From: Pseudomonadota bacterium
GTDB lineage: Bacteria > Actinomycetota > Actinomycetes > Actinomycetales > Cellulomonadaceae
Direction of reading: 5' to 3'
Assembly (NCBI GenBank): GCA_021833345.1
Contig: JAKBFW010000005.1
Coordinates: 1-41,709 of the forward strand
DNA length: 41,709 nt
This document shows, one piece after another, positions 40,875 through 41,709 of this stretch (positions within the stretch are counted from its first letter, which is position 1; each line of letters starts with the position of its first letter). A program made the translations under genes and the position numbers. The notes beneath the pieces are model-generated. The model saw only the letters and a program-made list of their open reading frames with translations, ran no database searches and was not told the DNA's origin.

Positions 40875-41709
40875 ATGGACGTCGTCATCGCGGGCTCGCA
40901 CGGATTGATCGGCCGGGCACTCGTCGAGCACCTGGTCGGCTCGGGTCACCAGGTCGCTCGGCTCGTGCGTCGACCGACGGAGCGCCCTGACGAGGTCGAG
41001 TGGGACCCGATGGCGGGACGCCTGGCGGCCTCCGCACTGTCCGGCGCGGACGCGGTGATCAACCTCGCCGGAGCCGGGGTCGGCGACCATCGCCTGACGG
41101 CGGCCTACAAGCGCACGGTGCTCGTGTCCAGGACGAGCACGACGTCCTTGCTCGCGCGCACGATGGCAGGTGCCGCGACACCACCGCGCGTGATGCTGCA
41201 AGGGTCCGCCGTCGGGGCGTACGGCGACACCGGGTCGCACGAGGTCGACGAGACCGGTCCCTCGGGCCGGACGTTCCTCGCCTCCGTGGTGCGCGAGTGG
41301 GAGGCATCCACCGATGTCGCCCGTGACGCCGGGATACGCGTCGCTCACCTCCGGACCGGCATCGTGCTGTCCCCGCGCGGCGGCGCCCTCGCCCGGATGC
41401 TTCCCTTGCTGCGCGCCGGCATCGGAGGCCGGCTCGGCAGCGGCCGTCAGTTCTGGAGCTGGATCACTCTCGAGGACGAGGTCCGGGCGATCTCCCACCT
41501 GCTGACGTCCACCGCGCAGGGGGCCGTGAACCTCACCGCACCGAACCCCGTCGACAACGCCCACGTCACCCGGGCCCTGGCGCGGGAGCTCCGTCGCCCG
41601 GCCGTCGTCGCCGTCCCCGCCTTCGCGCTGACGATCGCGCTCGGTGAGTTCTCGCACGAGGTCCTCGGGTCGATCCGCGCGGTCCCGCGCGTTCTCACCG
41701 CCGACGGGT
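40875..41709 (+). CDS. TIGR01777-family NAD(P)-dependent epimerase (3' end outside the window)
   Basis: 278 aa seen; the gene runs off the window. Extended short-chain dehydrogenase fold. Seen: N-terminal nucleotide site MDVVIAGSHGLIGRALVEHL, VINLAGAGVGDHRLTAAYKR, LQGSAVGAYGDTGSHEVDE, VVREWEA, and LRTGIVLSPRGGALARMLPLLRAGIGGRLGSGRQFWSWI, the family signature. The true substrate of TIGR01777 proteins is unknown. In M. tuberculosis the same gene (Rv2216) precedes lipB and lipA, so lipoate genes are expected beyond the end. Leaderless start at 40875. Confidence 0.88.
   Translation, partial: MDVVIAGSHGLIGRALVEHLVGSGHQVARLVRRPTERPDEVEWDPMAGRLAASALSGADAVINLAGAGVGDHRLTAAYKRTVLVSRTSTTSLLARTMAGAATPPRVMLQGSAVGAYGDTGSHEVDETGPSGRTFLASVVREWEASTDVARDAGIRVAHLRTGIVLSPRGGALARMLPLLRAGIGGRLGSGRQFWSWITLEDEVRAISHLLTSTAQGAVNLTAPNPVDNAHVTRALARELRRPAVVAVPAFALTIALGEFSHEVLGSIRAVPRVLTADG

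Overview
The window is chromosomal housekeeping DNA of a high-GC actinobacterium. Pointers to this are the very GC-rich third codon positions, frequent GTG starts, a diheme cytochrome bc1 (QcrC) next to an actinobacterial aa3 oxidase, a class II DAHP synthase, a PASTA serine/threonine kinase, an Rv2175c-type DNA-binding protein, and many leaderless genes. The gene content fits Cellulomonas or a close relative (inference). From memory, the order matches Mycobacterium tuberculosis from about Rv2173 (polyprenyl synthase) through pknL, aroG, fadD15, Rv2191, trpD, ctaE-qcrCAB, ctaF/ctaC, erpA, glycerate kinase, DUF3043, pepB and dlaT to Rv2216. No mobile element, phage gene, CRISPR array, tRNA or rRNA was seen.

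Layout. 0-5 kb: polyprenyl diphosphate synthase, an Rv2175c-like regulator (-), a secreted LysM-transglycosylase and a PASTA kinase, which together suggest cell-wall synthesis and sensing. 4.9-8.4 kb (-): acyltransferase, PPi-type phosphofructokinase and DAHP synthase, the last two overlapping by 4 nt. 8.5-14.5 kb: a membrane protein, ROK glucokinase (-), long-chain acyl-CoA ligase, a 58-aa four-cysteine protein (-) divergent from a DEDDh/GIY-YIG nuclease, and a stand-alone Lrp ligand domain. 14.5-16 kb (-): an orphan receiver protein overlapping trpD. 16.3-25 kb: respiratory cluster ctaE-qcrC-qcrA-qcrB (+), sodA (+), a GNAT (-) and ctaC-ctaD-ctaF (-). 25-28.5 kb: a 20-codon leaderless leader ORF, a NifS-like protein lacking the PLP lysine, a TusA-like protein, ErpA (-) and glycerate kinase (-). 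28.6-37.3 kb: nadA, an M20 peptidase (-), DUF3043, an aldo/keto reductase, pyrD with a small coupled gene (-), two membrane proteins (-), leucyl aminopeptidase and a 134-aa conserved protein (-). 37.5-41.7 kb: lpdA-sucB (E3 and E2) and a TIGR01777 epimerase cut by the window end.

The main regulatory signal is start-site architecture. Fifteen genes have TANNNT placed 6-8 nt before the start codon, the actinobacterial leaderless signature, and five more have a near match. This moves several starts from the longest reading frame. The strongest new lead is the 95-bp gap at 12307-12401. Both divergent promoters there carry GTGTCGGAG-N8-TANNNT, which matches the RecA-independent (RecA-NDp/PafBC) DNA-damage promoter. 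It would place both the UvrC-like nuclease and the small Cys4 protein under damage control. The second lead is the NifS-like gene: PLP-binding residues are replaced while the cysteine loop is kept, and it follows a translated leader and precedes TusA. No gap without a gene exceeds 300 bp; the longest is 16041-16301.
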